This document shows, piece after piece, positions 38,794 to 42,749 of a DNA stretch of 64,000 bases. Position 1 is the first letter of the stretch. Each line of letters starts with the position of its first letter. The notes under the pieces are model-generated. The model saw nothing but the letters and a program-made list of their open reading frames with translations. It was not told the origin of the DNA and made no database searches. The DNA comes from Zhengitettix transpicula (Eukaryota > Arthropoda > Insecta > Orthoptera > Tetrigidae). The position numbers and the translations under genes are program-made. Location: positions 76,757,009-76,821,008 of the forward strand of contig CM073594.1 in the NCBI GenBank assembly GCA_037074705.1, in the 5' to 3' direction.

Positions 38794-40840
38794 GTGTGTG
38801 TGTATATCTTGTTGTGTGTCTTTATGTGTTTCTGTATCATTTATCCAATTGCAATGAAACTTAGGTAAGTTGTGCGCACACCTAACAGGGTTTCTGTCGG
38901 CCTCTTGAAATATTAGTGGTGGAATTTGAAAACATAAAAATGACCAATATTAGCATCAATTAATTAGTTTTCAGGGTTGTTGAGATTAATAGTGTGTCTC
39001 CATATGTTTTTTGTGTATAATTTCAACCCCTTAAAAGCATGGGAAAGCAACACCACTAAGGGCTTGTTACATAAAAATAATGCGCAACAAACTAGATTTG
39101 TGTTAAAACCAGTGTTATAGAAGTCAATGAGTTTAATTCTGACATCCGATATGTTAGTTAAGTTGTAGTTCAGACCCTAGAGGAAATGTGTGAAAGCCCA
39201 TTTCAGAAATGTAATGAGTAAACAACTGAGACAGATGTTGAATCTGGGGTTAAGGATGTCACATTTACAAGCCTGGTTAAAATGTAGTTCAGCTCTTATG
39301 AGTGGGGTGGAGGGGGTGAAACAAATTTCTGTGTAGAACCTTATACGTGTAGAGCAATTTCTACCAAACTTTATACATATGTTACAACTTGAATTTGTAT
39401 CATCTACAGCAATGTCAAGTTTAATTCATTCATCAAGAATAAATGGTAACTGCCTTACTTCTGCAGATGATAGATGTCTTTATTTATTTCTATGAAATGA
39501 TCTTTTAAGATAGCTGCAAAAATAAATCCTGCTTTCATCAGACTGAAAATGTTTACCAACAGACATGCCACTTAACAAAATTTCCTGTCATTTTCTAGAA
39601 ATTTCCCATACCTATGTACCAATAACTTGTTTGTGTGTAATATTTGATAATAAATTTATGATACGTTATAAAAGATGAATTTAATACAAAGTCCCTATAG
39701 TAGTTGGTCACGTTTCTAAAATATTGCAGTCCTGCTGATGGTACCGTCTTTATGTTTTCAGAGTTTGACTGGATGTATTGTTTTGGTTCTAGTGTACAAT
39801 GGTGAATTTCTGTTTCATGCATTGTCACATATTAACATAGAAAATAACTCTTGTTTTCTGTTAAACATGCCAATCACTGTTGGGAAAGTGTTGGTCAAAT
39901 GCATTTTTGATCCATGCGATTCCTCAGGAAAAATGTACCCGACTCATTCTTTTAATATCCCTAATTATTAATAGCAATTTCAAGTACCTTTGTATTCTCA
40001 TCTTCCAAAATCATATTGTACACTTTTCTGATGGTTACAAACGTAGTTCCACTGTTTGGCAACCATGTAAATCACCTTCAAGAATTTAAAGGCCATGGTG
40101 CTGAGTTTCCCATTACTTAACAGCAGAAACTGAAAGAGAAGAATCACCATACACACTTATGTCAAATGAATTATTACAAAGAATTTTATAACTGCACAAT
40201 ATTTCATATTTTTCCATTTCTAACAACATTTACTGCTACTGATTTAAATAGATATATAATGGATGGGATTTTTTGCAGTTTCACACAGCAGATTCTGACA
40301 ATTGTATCAGCAAGAGAAAAAAGGACACAAGCAGGGCTGCCATCCAAGAGCAAAGCCAAAAACATTTCAGACCTCCCTTGTAGCCCAAGACATAACATTT
40401 TGATGGTGGCCATTCCCATCTTTATCAATTTATAATGATAACAATTGCCACAATTGAACCTTCAAATCCTATTCTTACCTGGTCATGAGGCCAGAAAATA
40501 GAAATTGTCATTTATCTTTTATAAATTAGTCATTAATTTATTATGAAATACTAATTATCTGTTTCCTTTTTTAAAGCTAAACTAACACGCCTGTTCTATA
40601 TTAACTCATGGCTTTTTCTTGTTAGACGGCAGAATTCATATCAACATTTACGGTAAGATCTTATATGATGCTTCACAAGATTAGTTGAGATTGAAATAAA
40701 CACTTATTTTGAACTTTTTAACATTTCAGACAGCTGAATTGTTTGATCCAGTGACATATATACAAAAGTGGCAAGAAGTTGATGTTACTAACTTGGTGCT
40801 CAGTGCTTCAGAGATGGACTTAATGGATGCTGAATCGTAG
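5915..40840 (+). CDS. mxt: Mextli, eIF4E-binding translation factor: whole spliced coding region (13 exons)
   Basis: The joined exons encode 541 residues. Residues 41-143 form a helical, MIF4G-like region (L-L-E-M-I-E-L-R-A). Residues about 205-260 form a KH RNA-binding domain with its GxxG loop G217-I-K-G220, followed by V-Q-I-T-G. A second conserved block lies at about 325-365 (Y-T-V-N-V-G ... V-L-D-E-Y-F), and residues 372-452 are Ser/Thr-rich linker. Y462-T-H-T-E-L467-L468 matches the canonical eIF4E-binding motif Y-x4-L-hydrophobic. In Drosophila, Mextli binds eIF4E through such a motif and promotes translation as an eIF4G-like scaffold. Start: ATG at 5915-5917, seven bases after an acceptor, context AAACATGG. 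Stop: TAG 40838-40840. All exon phases are compatible; the 27-nt exon 12 is the least certain part. Most introns are multi-kilobase and filled with transposons. Confidence 0.93.
6036..6104 (+). other. mxt: 69-nt intron 1 of Mextli (3n, no stop codon)
   Basis: GTACAATC...TTTTTCTAG. The intron is a multiple of three and has no in-frame stop, so the reading frame is open through it. Retention would insert 23 hydrophobic residues after I-S-S. The pyrimidine-rich acceptor and the hydrophobic, Phe/Leu-rich conceptual translation favour a real intron. Confidence 0.75.
6105..6245 (+). CDS. mxt: Mextli coding exon 2
   Basis: Acceptor TTTTTTTCTAG, donor AAAG|GTAATT. It encodes residues 41-87, V-G-D-I-M-A-L-A-E-E to L-E-T-V-Y-K, predicted helices opening the MIF4G-like region. 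Phase 1 in and phase 1 out. Confidence 0.9.
7240..7990 (-). pseudogene. Degenerate Penelope-like reverse transcriptase, second lineage
   Basis: On the minus strand, short conserved pieces survive among many stops and frameshifts: a stretch reading R-A-Y-A-L-P-K-I-H near 7960-7930, N-H-L-K-N and V-F-L-D-V-V-S-L-F near 7800-7730, a P-M-G stretch near 7555, and an R-Y-x-D-D-I-L catalytic-site remnant near 7470. These fall in the order expected of a Penelope-like element RT (LPKIHK, DVVSLF, PMGSPLSP-like and YVDDI motifs). It differs from the PLE at 8955-10653 (FIDDIF, TAMGTRMAPSYAN) and is far more decayed, so it represents an older, separate lineage. No endonuclease is recognisable. Confidence 0.7.
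8180..8290 (-). pseudogene. Penelope GIY-YIG endonuclease fragment
   Basis: On minus, I-Y-Q-I-N-C-R-P-C-P-E-F-Y-T-G-Q-T-K-R parallels the endonuclease core of the larger copy at 8955-9779, with Y-I-G changed to Y-T-G. The homology stops where the SINE body begins at about 8290. Confidence 0.7.
8285..8425 (+). repeat. tRNA-Ser-derived SINE, 3' body fragment
   Basis: Shares C-T-G-C-T-T-T-G-A-A-C-A-T-A-T-G, the GAGCATATGAATT segment and the CTCCTATTTCTCCTATTT tail with the full copies at 36914 and 37301. The tRNA head is missing. (TA)n follows. Confidence 0.75.
8500..8700 (-). repeat. Penelope pLTR-like repeat, family A, with decayed hammerhead
   Basis: About 85-90% similar by eye to the arms of the 36.2-kb palindrome. 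The hammerhead-like core lies at 8608-8648 on minus, but the G of GAAA is replaced (CAAAAA), so it is probably inactive. It carries ACTTTTAG|GTAAGCC on minus, a weakened form of the acceptor/donor junction seen elsewhere. It ends with the GC-rich spacer CCGGCCGGCTGCGGACTG. Confidence 0.8.
8955..9779 (-). CDS. PLE GIY-YIG endonuclease and linker
   Basis: Continues from the RT in another frame, open from about 9779 to the TAG at 8955. It starts S-L-A-L-R-G-A-R, passes a linker, then a Cys cluster G-C-K-P-C-G-R-S-R-C-H-F-C (zinc-finger-like, near 9350), and the endonuclease core H-T-I-Y-Q-F-N-C-R-L-C-P-A-F-Y-I-G-Q-T with the downstream R-x-x-x-H (E-R-I-A-N-H). In PLEs this nuclease nicks the target DNA. 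The C-terminus E-L-H-L-W-E-L-S-F-Q-H is repeated in several fragments here (19640, 26300), useful for recognising family members. Confidence 0.9.
   Translation of the reverse strand, partial: SLALRGARICSTWNSLASYTNPILNAFINRNYPSDLLQKQITRALSNLQITTTTPTLVQNKKSSPPLTTTYFPGLQKINSILRLAYTGLQSNPELKIIRPTILPTCPRVAFRRTPNLRNLLVHHCKTHTTTRPPLPGCKPCGRSRCHFCPILQPTTTFHNHTKTFKIKENITCLSSHTIYQFNCRLCPAFYIGQTKRPLPERIANHRSTVKLSKIQFPVASHAQNHNINNFDQYFTLTILKALPPDSSEAELHLWELSFQHVLQSRQSPGLNIL
9778..10653 (-). CDS. PLE reverse transcriptase domain (frame-shifted from endonuclease)
   Basis: RNA-dependent DNA polymerase core of the PLE. Visible in order: L-L-P-K-I-H-K-P-N (fingers, about 10521), a G-R-P-I-V-A-G motif, V-T-I-D-V-V-S-L-Y-T-N-I-P (first catalytic aspartate), Q-T-S-G-T-A-M-G-T-R-M-A-P-S-Y-A-N (motif B), F-R-F-I-D-D-I-F-M-L-W (motif C, the two catalytic aspartates) and K-V-I-F-L-D-V-D-V. 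All catalytic residues are present. The frame is open for more than 245 codons and then hits TAG at 9778-9780, where the frameshift occurs. No methionine start is convincing because the element is 5' truncated. Confidence 0.92.
   Translation of the reverse strand, partial: HTDPNPAINSEIDQFVRSHGKLQKLSSASIELLTPKKPRTPTFYLLPKIHKPNIPGRPIVAGYNSPTERISALVDESLQPIVENLPSFILDTNHFLRRLHELPKPLPPDTLLVTIDVVSLYTNIPHANGLAALEHFLSRRPQNSFPTTNFLVSLTQFVLTRNYFSFQDNIYHQTSGTAMGTRMAPSYANLFMGRLEQAHLNSSPLKPLAWFRFIDDIFMLWTHGPDSLSEFLHTLNTKHPVKFTRNHSPAKVIFLDVDVHLSSGTINTSVHIKPTNTLQYLHFTSCHPHHI
11127..11293 (+). CDS. mxt: Mextli coding exon 3
   Basis: Acceptor TTTTATAG, donor GAT|GTAAGT. It encodes residues 88-143: D-Q-L-D-R-V-F-V-T-F-R-N-G-S then H-L-L-E-M-I-E-L-R-A-R-N-W, the best conserved helices of the Mextli N-terminal region. 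Phase 1 in, phase 0 out. Confidence 0.95.
11294..12452 (+). other. mxt: Mextli intron 3 (1.2 kb)
   Basis: Contains two nearby near-identical copies of a short GC-richer segment (GTGGATTACCCTA...TAGCCTGTCTACACC at about 11642-11673 and 11698-11728, separated by a C-run), and a degenerate tRNA-like SINE at 12050-12275. Otherwise AT-rich with no feature recognised. Confidence 0.7.
12050..12275 (+). repeat. tRNA-derived SINE, second family, degenerate
   Basis: A-box-like GTGTAGTGGTCAGTG, then B-box remnant TCCCAGATTAAAATAC and GACATGGGCATGAAT, resembling the family at 44560-44820 (GGTTCGAATCCC, TTAGGGCATGGATG). It ends in an (AAT)n run at 12260-12278, a typical SINE tail. Confidence 0.6.
12453..12666 (+). 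CDS. mxt: Mextli coding exon 4
   Basis: Acceptor CTTTTTTACAG, donor AAAG|GTAATT. It encodes residues 144-214: F-E-H-L-P-L-P-E-T-P, a Pro/Ser-rich linker, then Y-W-K-D-E-V-V-I-R-N-S-D-S-G-K, the first strand of the KH domain. Phase 0 in, phase 1 out. Confidence 0.93.
13180..13415 (-). repeat. tRNA-Ser-derived SINE, minus orientation, diverged
   Basis: Reverse complement shows a decayed tRNA head (GGTTAAAGTGTCTGTGTACT, compare GGTTAAGGCGTCTGTGTACT at 36931), then AAATATTTTCAGT, the pyrimidine tract TTCTTCTTCCTTCC, CATATGCTTTTC and the CTATCTTTCCTCACTATC end. Same order as the full copies at 36.9 and 37.3 kb. Confidence 0.75.
14220..15625 (+). pseudogene. Penelope-like element, broken RT and endonuclease fragments
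   Basis: 14270-14520 carries the RT piece N-Y-F-S-F-E-N-N-I-Y-H-Q-T-S-G-T-V with A-P-S-Y-A-N, homologous to motif B of the PLE at 8955-10653. 14880-15625 carries the linker and endonuclease (Y-T-G-L-Q-S-N-A; C-x2-C-x-R-K-R-C-H-I-C-P-I-L-Q; a Y-I-S-Q-I-N remnant of Y-I-G-Q-T; S-S-Q-H-I-L-Q-S-Q-Q-S). The RT catalytic FIDD motif is lost and the frame is broken several times. Unrelated sequence at about 14590-14870 interrupts it. Confidence 0.8.
15830..16290. repeat. Penelope pLTR-like repeats, family B (two partial copies in opposite orientation)
   Basis: 15830-16050 is a plus-oriented copy ending AATTTAAAGTAAGTCATCTGC and a CCCTCTTTCCTGTC tract. 16130-16290 is a minus copy ending CTTCATCAGGTGAGAAGGTC. 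The minus copy holds a hammerhead-like core at 16225-16262 (CTGATGA, AGGG/CCCT stem) in which GAAA has become AAAA. The plus copy has lost CTGANGA. Both look inactive. Confidence 0.65.
16290..16390 (-). repeat. SINE remnant with tRNA B-box
   Basis: Minus strand reads the B-box-like GGTTCAATTCCCGGGCC followed by AATATTTTCAGTC and the pyrimidine tract of the tRNA-Ser-derived SINE. Confidence 0.55.
16957..17011. repeat. (TA)n microsatellite
   Basis: About 27 TA units. Further (TA)n runs: 325-362, 5371-5398, 8433-8492, 17341-17401, 36183-36217, 36556-36627, 37522-37545, 37755-37802, 38763-38789 and 42508-42548. Seven of these border SINE or pLTR repeats. Confidence 0.95.
17560..17880. repeat. 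Head-to-head pair of SINE bodies
   Basis: 17570-17697 is the SINE body on minus and 17740-17870 the same body on plus, meeting head-first at their TATTTTCAGTC segments with about 45 bp between and no tRNA heads. An inverted pair like this would form a hairpin of about 120 bp per arm in RNA. Confidence 0.7.
18030..19290 (+). repeat. Degenerate tandem array, about 210-280 bp period, five units
   Basis: Units share TTTGAGTCGAATAAATATTT, CTGATGTTGTTTGTGTATAATTTCAA, a G-rich CTTAGGGGTGGGGGTGAA and GGTTATGGATGTCGCTGAG. The TATAATTTCA landmark recurs near 18109, 18391, 18602, 18866 and 19144. The same unit appears once or twice at 38990-39300 and, inverted, at 56260-57300. A 12-G run lies at about 19032. 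Confidence 0.7.
19640..19950 (-). pseudogene. Penelope endonuclease C-terminal fragment
   Basis: Minus strand gives N-F-N-Q-S-F-T-L, L-K-S-x-P-P and S-G-N-S-P-S-L with D-P-G-L-N-I-F, homologous to the last 60 residues of the PLE at 8955 (D-Q-Y-F-T-L, L-K-A-L-P-P, P-G-L-N-I-L). Confidence 0.65.
20149..20220 (+). CDS. mxt: Mextli coding exon 5 (KH-domain GxxG exon)
   Basis: 72-nt exon, TTGTGTAG acceptor and GAG|GTAAAA donor, phase 1 on both sides. It encodes V-M-G-I-K-G-R-R-V-H-M-I-E-E-L-S-E-T-I-I and then S-F-Q-R. G-I-K-G is the GxxG nucleic-acid-binding loop of the KH domain and the rest its following helix and strand. Exons 4 and 6 would also join in frame without it, so skipping would delete the RNA-binding loop while keeping the reading frame. 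Confidence 0.9.
21061..22380. mobile_element. Non-autonomous DNA transposon with about 27-bp terminal inverted repeats
   Basis: Left end CCAGGGGTCATTCCATATGA and on through AATCAACCAAT; the right end at 22349-22380 is its inverse (ATTGGTTGATTTCATATGG, then ATTGACCCTCAGG). Flanking TA on both sides (TA|CCAGG and CAGG|TA) fits a TA target duplication. The interior has no recognisable transposase, only short AT-rich frames. The superfamily is not assigned. Confidence 0.75.
22625..22720 (-). repeat. tRNA-like SINE head remnant
   Basis: Minus strand has an intact B-box-like GTGTTCAATTCCCGG and an acceptor-like GGTCTGGCC. No matching body was identified, so this may be a separate SINE or a tRNA relic. 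Confidence 0.4.
23234..23294 (+). CDS. mxt: Mextli coding exon 6
   Basis: 61-nt exon between ATTCTAG and AA|GTATGT. Encodes V-N-T-G-A-K-E-R-L-V-Q-I-T-G-P-A-E-E-K-I, the KH strand and start of the last KH helix. Phase 1 in, phase 2 out. Confidence 0.95.
23295..25500 (+). other. mxt: Mextli intron 6 (2.2 kb)
   Basis: Contains weak family A pLTR remnants at 24560-24730 (TGATATGGTC, TTGGTATTGAAAGGAA, GTGTCACCGTG) and 24750-24900, too decayed to hold a hammerhead core. Otherwise unidentified AT-rich sequence. Confidence 0.65.
25501..25643 (+). CDS. mxt: Mextli coding exon 7
   Basis: Acceptor TTTTTCTAG, donor G|GTAAGT. Encodes N-Y-A-K-Q-L-I-E-D-T-I-R-R-N-A-S-P-V-R, ending the KH domain, followed by a Ser/Asn-rich linker with possible phosphosites. 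Phase 2 in, phase 1 out. Confidence 0.95.
25644..28767 (+). other. mxt: Mextli intron 7 (3.1 kb)
   Basis: Mostly one old Penelope copy on minus (26230-27860) preceded by a pLTR family B piece (25990-26170), with (CA)n at 26268-26290 and (GT)n at 27859-27870. Another pLTR scrap is at 28090-28180. 28190-28420 resembles the tail of the 18-kb tandem-array family (AATGAAACTTTGTACACAT). The rest is unassigned. Confidence 0.7.
26230..27860 (-). pseudogene. Penelope-like element, long degenerate copy
   Basis: Minus-strand homology runs from an N-terminal region upstream of the RT (27000-27860) through a remnant of the LPKIHK region (26940-26985), a V-T-I-x-D remnant near 26780, F-L-S-R-R with P-Q-I-P-F-Q-P-Q (26640-26740), to the endonuclease C-terminus (F-D-Q-C-F-T-L, K-L-S-F-Q-H-D-L-Q-T-R-Q). 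RT motif C and the YIG core are lost. This copy keeps more of the 5' part than the better-preserved 8955-10653 copy. Confidence 0.7.
28768..28892 (+). CDS. mxt: Mextli coding exon 8
   Basis: Acceptor TTTATAAG (weak pyrimidine tract, A-rich), donor TGG|GTGAGT. Encodes G-M-G-R-N-K-L-L-H-S-F-S then Y-K-Y-T-V-N-V-G-N-H-T-I-K-I-T-G. Phase 1 in, phase 0 out. Confidence 0.93.
29580..29760 (-). repeat. Penelope pLTR-like repeat, family B
   Basis: Contains TTTAAATGGGAAAGAGAGACAG, the GGTCCAGTTGGGCTGAGG segment and a hammerhead-like core, in the order also seen at 16130-16290 and, inverted, at 35970-36175. Confidence 0.7.
29690..29729 (-). ncRNA. Hammerhead-ribozyme-like motif, family B
   Basis: Minus strand: helix I arm CTTTC, CTGACGA, GAGG/CCTC helix II, GAAA, then GTTT and helix I partner GAGA. 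CTGACGA fits the CUGANGA core with N7 = C. The two helix I arms give 4 pairs, one of them G-T. Helix II is preceded by two unpaired bases, more than in family A. Confidence 0.5.
30090..30800 (+). pseudogene. Penelope-like reverse transcriptase fragment
   Basis: Plus strand, frames broken: V-T-I-D-V-V-S-L-Y-T-N near 30150, S-C-R-P-Q-N-S-F-P, R-N-Y-F-S-F-Q-V and S-G-T-A-M-G-I-W-M-A-P-S-Y-V-N (motif B), then the post-catalytic F-L-D-V-N-I-H and S-L-A-L-R-G-A-C. The F-I-D-D-I-F catalytic pair is deleted (W-F-T-F-W-T-H-G-P-D). It retains the bases missing at the frameshift of the 8955-10653 copy. Confidence 0.85.
30918..30988 (+). CDS. mxt: Mextli coding exon 9
   Basis: Acceptor CACTTACAG, donor GA|GTAAGT. 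Encodes Q-A-K-L-V-L-D-E-Y-F-S-E-E-T-E-R-L-T-S-F. Phase 0 in, phase 2 out. Confidence 0.95.
31275..31516 (+). CDS. mxt: Mextli coding exon 10
   Basis: Acceptor GTTTCAG, donor GAG|GTAATA. It encodes about 80 residues of low-complexity Ser/Thr/Asp-rich linker (D-D-S-D-S-I-S ... S-G-T-T-S-E-S-D-E-T) and a short helix-like E-M-L-H-N-I-E-S-A. Phase 2 in, phase 1 out. Linker length is variable in the family. Confidence 0.92.
32135..32350 (-). repeat. tRNA-derived SINE, second family
   Basis: Minus strand has the B-box-like TGTTCGAATCCCGGTGAGGAC, CATGTTTCCATACTGAGAAAC and CGCTAATGACCTTAGATGTTGATGCGACTG in sequence order, matching the copy at 44560-44820 (GGTTCGAATCCC, TTTCCATACTGAGAACC, CGCCAATGACCTCGGCAGG, GATGCGACTAAAT). 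Confidence 0.75.
33090..34080 (-). pseudogene. R1/I-type non-LTR retrotransposon (LINE), RT C-terminal part
   Basis: Minus strand, several frames: K-Y-L-G-V-I-I-D-A-R-L-N-F-K-D-H (RT 3' side, near 33900), A-V-N-Y-R-S-A-P-R-V-I-R-V-F-S-T-V-S (33660) and I-E-L-L-V-E-E-W-x-x-V-Y-R-R (33580), then Q-L-L-A-G-H-G-C-F-R-A-Y (33390). This order matches the C-terminal half of R1/TRAS-like LINE polyproteins. The polymerase core (YADD) and endonuclease are absent: 5'-truncated and broken by frameshifts. Confidence 0.8.
34669..34799 (+). CDS. mxt: Mextli coding exon 11 (eIF4E-binding motif)
   Basis: Acceptor TTGTTTTCAG, donor AAG|GTATTT. Encodes H-F-Y-K-Y-T-H-T-E-L-L-Q-F-A, containing Y-x4-L-L, the canonical eIF4E-binding signature shared with eIF4G and 4E-BPs, followed by P-P-P-E-W-E-R-I-K-K-E-F-R, where non-canonical contacts are made in related proteins. 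Phase 1 in, phase 0 out. Confidence 0.96.
35970..36175 (+). repeat. Penelope pLTR-like repeat, family B, plus orientation
   Basis: Contains a hammerhead-like core at about 36067-36110 (CTGATAA, GGGGCCTGAG-type stem, GAAAA) with the core G8 mutated, then CTGGACTAACTACTGATTTCAG|GTAAGT in two adjoining stretches and the CCCTCTTTCCTATCC tract. Family B in the same order as the minus copy at 29580. Confidence 0.65.
36298..36338 (-). ncRNA. Hammerhead-ribozyme-like motif, family A (left arm)
   Basis: Minus strand: CTTC | CTGAAGA | A | GGAGGCT-GAG-AGCCTCC | GAAA | ATTT | GAAG. CUGANGA and GAAA core boxes are intact, helix II is 7 perfect pairs, and CTTC/GAAG close helix I directly at the core. The expected cleavage would follow T17 just before GAAG. 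Departures from the textbook fold are one unpaired A before helix II and a helix III of only AATT. Confidence 0.6.
36399..36439 (+). ncRNA. Hammerhead-ribozyme-like motif, family A (right arm)
   Basis: Same motif as 36298-36338 on the opposite strand, identical in sequence. The predicted cleavage position follows 36435. Plus-strand transcripts of Mextli intron 11 would contain this copy in sense. Confidence 0.6.
36484..36489 (+). promoter_or_regulatory. Fused splice acceptor/donor (recursive-splice-like) in pLTR
   Basis: CACTTTCAG|GTAAGCC with the junction at 36483/36484. The same junction occurs in sense at 36137/36138 (family B), 38061/38062, 38549/38550 and 20014/20015. It matches the YYYAG|GTAAG consensus of zero-length-exon recursive splice sites. 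Use in vivo is unproven. Confidence 0.4.
36914..36986 (+). repeat. tRNA-like head of SINE (tRNA-Ser-derived), copy 1
   Basis: 73 nt fold as a cloverleaf: acceptor GACCCGG/CTGGGTC with one G-T, D arm GGCCGAGATGGTTAAGGC, anticodon stem TCTGT/GCAGA with loop GTACTAA (anticodon ACT), 4-nt variable loop and T arm GTGGG-TTCAAGT-CCCGC. The D arm and anticodon region resemble tRNA-Ser(GCT), but the long variable arm of a serine tRNA is missing. It is followed by the SINE body at 36987-37130, so it is a SINE promoter rather than a working tRNA gene. Confidence 0.75.
37301..37373 (+). repeat. tRNA-like head of SINE, copy 2
   Basis: Identical to the copy at 36914-36986, offset by exactly 387 bp. SINE body follows at 37374-37508. 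Confidence 0.75.
37546..37740 (-). repeat. pLTR family A, single arm (half palindrome)
   Basis: Full left arm plus GC-rich spacer, then an abrupt jump (GACTGTGTACCATACC) to the outer end of a right arm. This looks like a palindrome whose second arm was mostly deleted. Confidence 0.8.
37627..37667 (-). ncRNA. Hammerhead-ribozyme-like motif, family A
   Basis: Identical core, helix II and helix I closing pairs to 36298-36338. Confidence 0.6.
37803..38135. repeat. Palindrome of two pLTR family A copies
   Basis: Arms 37803-37943 and 37966-38135 around a shortened GC-rich spacer. The left core (37885-37925, minus) is intact. The right core (37977-38017, plus) reads CTGAAGG in place of CTGAAGA, a change at the essential A9. 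Confidence 0.85.
37885..37925 (-). ncRNA. Hammerhead-ribozyme-like motif, family A
   Basis: Intact CTGAAGA, 7-bp helix II, GAAA and CTTC/GAAG. Its inverted partner at 37977-38017 carries a core substitution (A9 to G). Confidence 0.6.
38160..38760. repeat. Nested, more diverged pLTR family A palindromes
   Basis: Five core-like segments lie within 600 bp: minus 38190-38226, minus 38321-38361, plus 38434-38474 (intact), minus 38481-38517 (CCGAGGA core) and plus 38602-38642 (CTGAAAA core). Their arms pair as inverted repeats nested inside one another (38160 with 38640; 38240 with 38580). This block is older than the 36.2- and 37.8-kb palindromes. Confidence 0.75.
38434..38474 (+). ncRNA. Hammerhead-ribozyme-like motif, family A
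   Basis: CTTC | CTGAAGA | A | GGAGGCT-GAG-AGCCTCC | GAAA | ATTT | GAAG, intact, in sense with Mextli intron 11, in a pLTR copy whose flanks have diverged. The core is conserved while its surroundings are not. Confidence 0.6.
38860..39440 (+). repeat. Dispersed element related to the 18-kb tandem array
   Basis: Begins at CCAATTGCAATGAAACTTAGG, includes one unit with GTGTATAATTTCAACCCC and ends GAGCAATTTCTACCAAAC then TTTATACATATGTTAC. The tail is shared, inverted, with 56870-56930. Confidence 0.6.
40626..40652 (+). CDS. mxt: Mextli candidate 27-nt microexon 12
   Basis: TTCTTGTTAG acceptor, 27 nt encoding T-A-E-F-I-S-T-F-T, donor ACG|GTAAGA. Phase 0 on both sides, so it may be included or skipped without breaking the frame between exons 11 and 13. 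The peptide partly echoes the T-A-E-L that opens exon 13. Splice sites are good, but nothing except position and phase supports it. Confidence 0.55.
40730..40840 (+). CDS. mxt: Mextli terminal coding exon 13
   Basis: Acceptor ACATTTCAG, then 36 codons T-A-E-L-F-D-P-V-T-Y-I-Q-K-W-Q-E-V-D to L-M-D-A-E-S and TAG. The acidic C-terminus ends the protein. Confidence 0.9.
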   Translation, partial: TAELFDPVTYIQKWQEVDVTNLVLSASEMDLMDAES

Positions 40841-42496
40841 ATGGCCAAGGAAGGAATATACTAAATTCAAAGACACTCGTGTGAAACTCTCACTTTCACA
40901 TTTTTTAAGCTTATGAAAATTTTCATTCTACATAGGGCACTAAATTGTTATTCCATACTGTTCTATGACGTCATTAATTGTATGAGGTTATTTCTGTTGG
41001 ACAGTGTTGATAATGAATATATTTGTTTTTGTAATTTATATACAAATATACAATGTACATATTTGTTAGTGTTGTTTGTTATTAACTTTATTGTTATTTT
41101 AAAATGCAGAACCAAAAGCATAATGTTTAATAATGAATATTTCTAATGTACAATGTGATAACAAAACCAAAATTTATTACTGTTTATTTGTGTACAACAT
41201 TTTAAAGTTTATGTACGTTAAATTTGAGAAATAAGTTAATTTATTAAGGTTACGAGCTTTGTCCAAAGCTGATATATCTAGTGACAAACGTAAGCTTTAA
41301 GATGGTAAAAATCTGATAGTATGTGTTCTCAATGGATAAATCTCACAATAGGCACTTTGTTAATAGATTATAACATCTAAACCTAAACTGAAAACTATTA
41401 AAATTATTAATATATATGAGTGTGTATATATTTTATAATATAACAGAAATACTCAAATATTTAGACTTAAAGTGCTAAGAAAAAGCATGTTATTTATGTT
41501 TTATTTACTTCTACCTCTCATTTTATTTGTTCCCAAACTAAATATTTGAACAATTTGATGTTTCATAATTTTTTACACAAGCCTTTTCTGGTGATCACAA
41601 TTTTCCTGCTCAGCGCTTGGAAGTTTAAATATCCGACATGGTTTCAATATGGCATCCCCAATGTTTATGCTATTTCTTCCGTATTTCTTGCTCCCTAAAG
41701 CTGTATTCACTGTAGTGTTTTGTCTAAATTGAATTGAGCCAGAATTTGTTGTGTCTAAATTGAATTGAGCCAGAATTTGTTGTGTCTAAATTGAATTGAG
41801 CCAGAATTTGTTGACCTGTATATGACACTCACAGCTATTTCTGTTTAAGATATATCCACTCCTTTACTTGCTTCCATAAGTTCATTCACAATTGTGAGAT
41901 CAAACACTTATGACATGAATTTATATTTCACAGTGATAGGTTGGGTGTTTTCAAATACATTTATATTTTTCCTGATGAGTTATAGAACAAATGTTTTTAT
42001 TTGTATCTCAGGAAAAAAAATTGTGAATGGTAACTTTTCTAAATGAAAGGCCAACAAAAAGAAATGTCGAAGTAAAATGCTTCTATTTTGTCCTACAGAA
42101 CAAATTATCTAGGGAGAAAATATGAAATGCTTGAGGAGATTTAATTATTTAAGTAATGTTACATTTTTCTATTTATGCTTATGTATATAATTAGATTAGA
42201 AAGATGTGGGAATACTTTAAATCCAACATTAGTTATATATATTATCAGTATTGCTGTAGAATTATTCCTATAAATTGAGATTATTTTACTCATTTGTTTT
42301 GGATTGCAACAACTTTTTTTGCATTTTACTTCTTTGTGTATAACAATTTTTCAAGTTATTTATGAATAATAATGTAAATTGCATTAAAATTTTTCTAAAC
42401 TATATGTAAATATTTTATTTCTAAGGTTAGTATGTATTAACCTCCTTTTCTATAAAGAAAAATAAGTGAAGTGAAATAAATTACAAATTTATTCAT

Positions 42497-42550
<54 letters not shown>
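40841..42550 (+). other. mxt: Mextli 3' UTR and downstream
   Basis: AT-rich, no coding signal. It includes a three-copy 31-bp minisatellite (41722-41812), several AATAAA-like signals (for example near 42474) and (TA)n at 42508-42548. The poly(A) site was not decided. Confidence 0.6.
41722..41812 (+). repeat. 31-bp minisatellite, three copies
   Basis: GTCTAAATTGAATTGAGCCA plus GAATTTGTTGT repeated almost perfectly three times (starts 41722, 41753, 41784), within the probable Mextli 3' UTR. Confidence 0.9.
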
Positions 42551-42553
<3 letters not shown>

Positions 42554-42749
42554 TCTTGTTTATCACAGTTATTTAAAATTATTTCCTAACTGATTATAAA
42601 TCTAAAGGTAATGAATCACATCATAGGTGGACAGCCAACAGCTCTCTGATAGTCTGTACTGCCTGGGGGTACCTGTTTTTCATACAAAAAGATTTTAGGT
42701 ACGATTCCAGAATTATCAGTAATTAAAGAGTCAATTCAGACAAAAAAGT

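Larger units (their letters stand above)
34800..40625 (+). other. mxt: Mextli intron 11 (5.8 kb)
   Basis: 34880-35960: nothing recognised. 35970-38760: dense block of pLTR repeats, hammerhead-like motifs, SINE tandem duplication and (TA)n. 38860-39440: element of the 18-kb tandem-array family. 39450-40620: nothing recognised. Confidence 0.85.
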
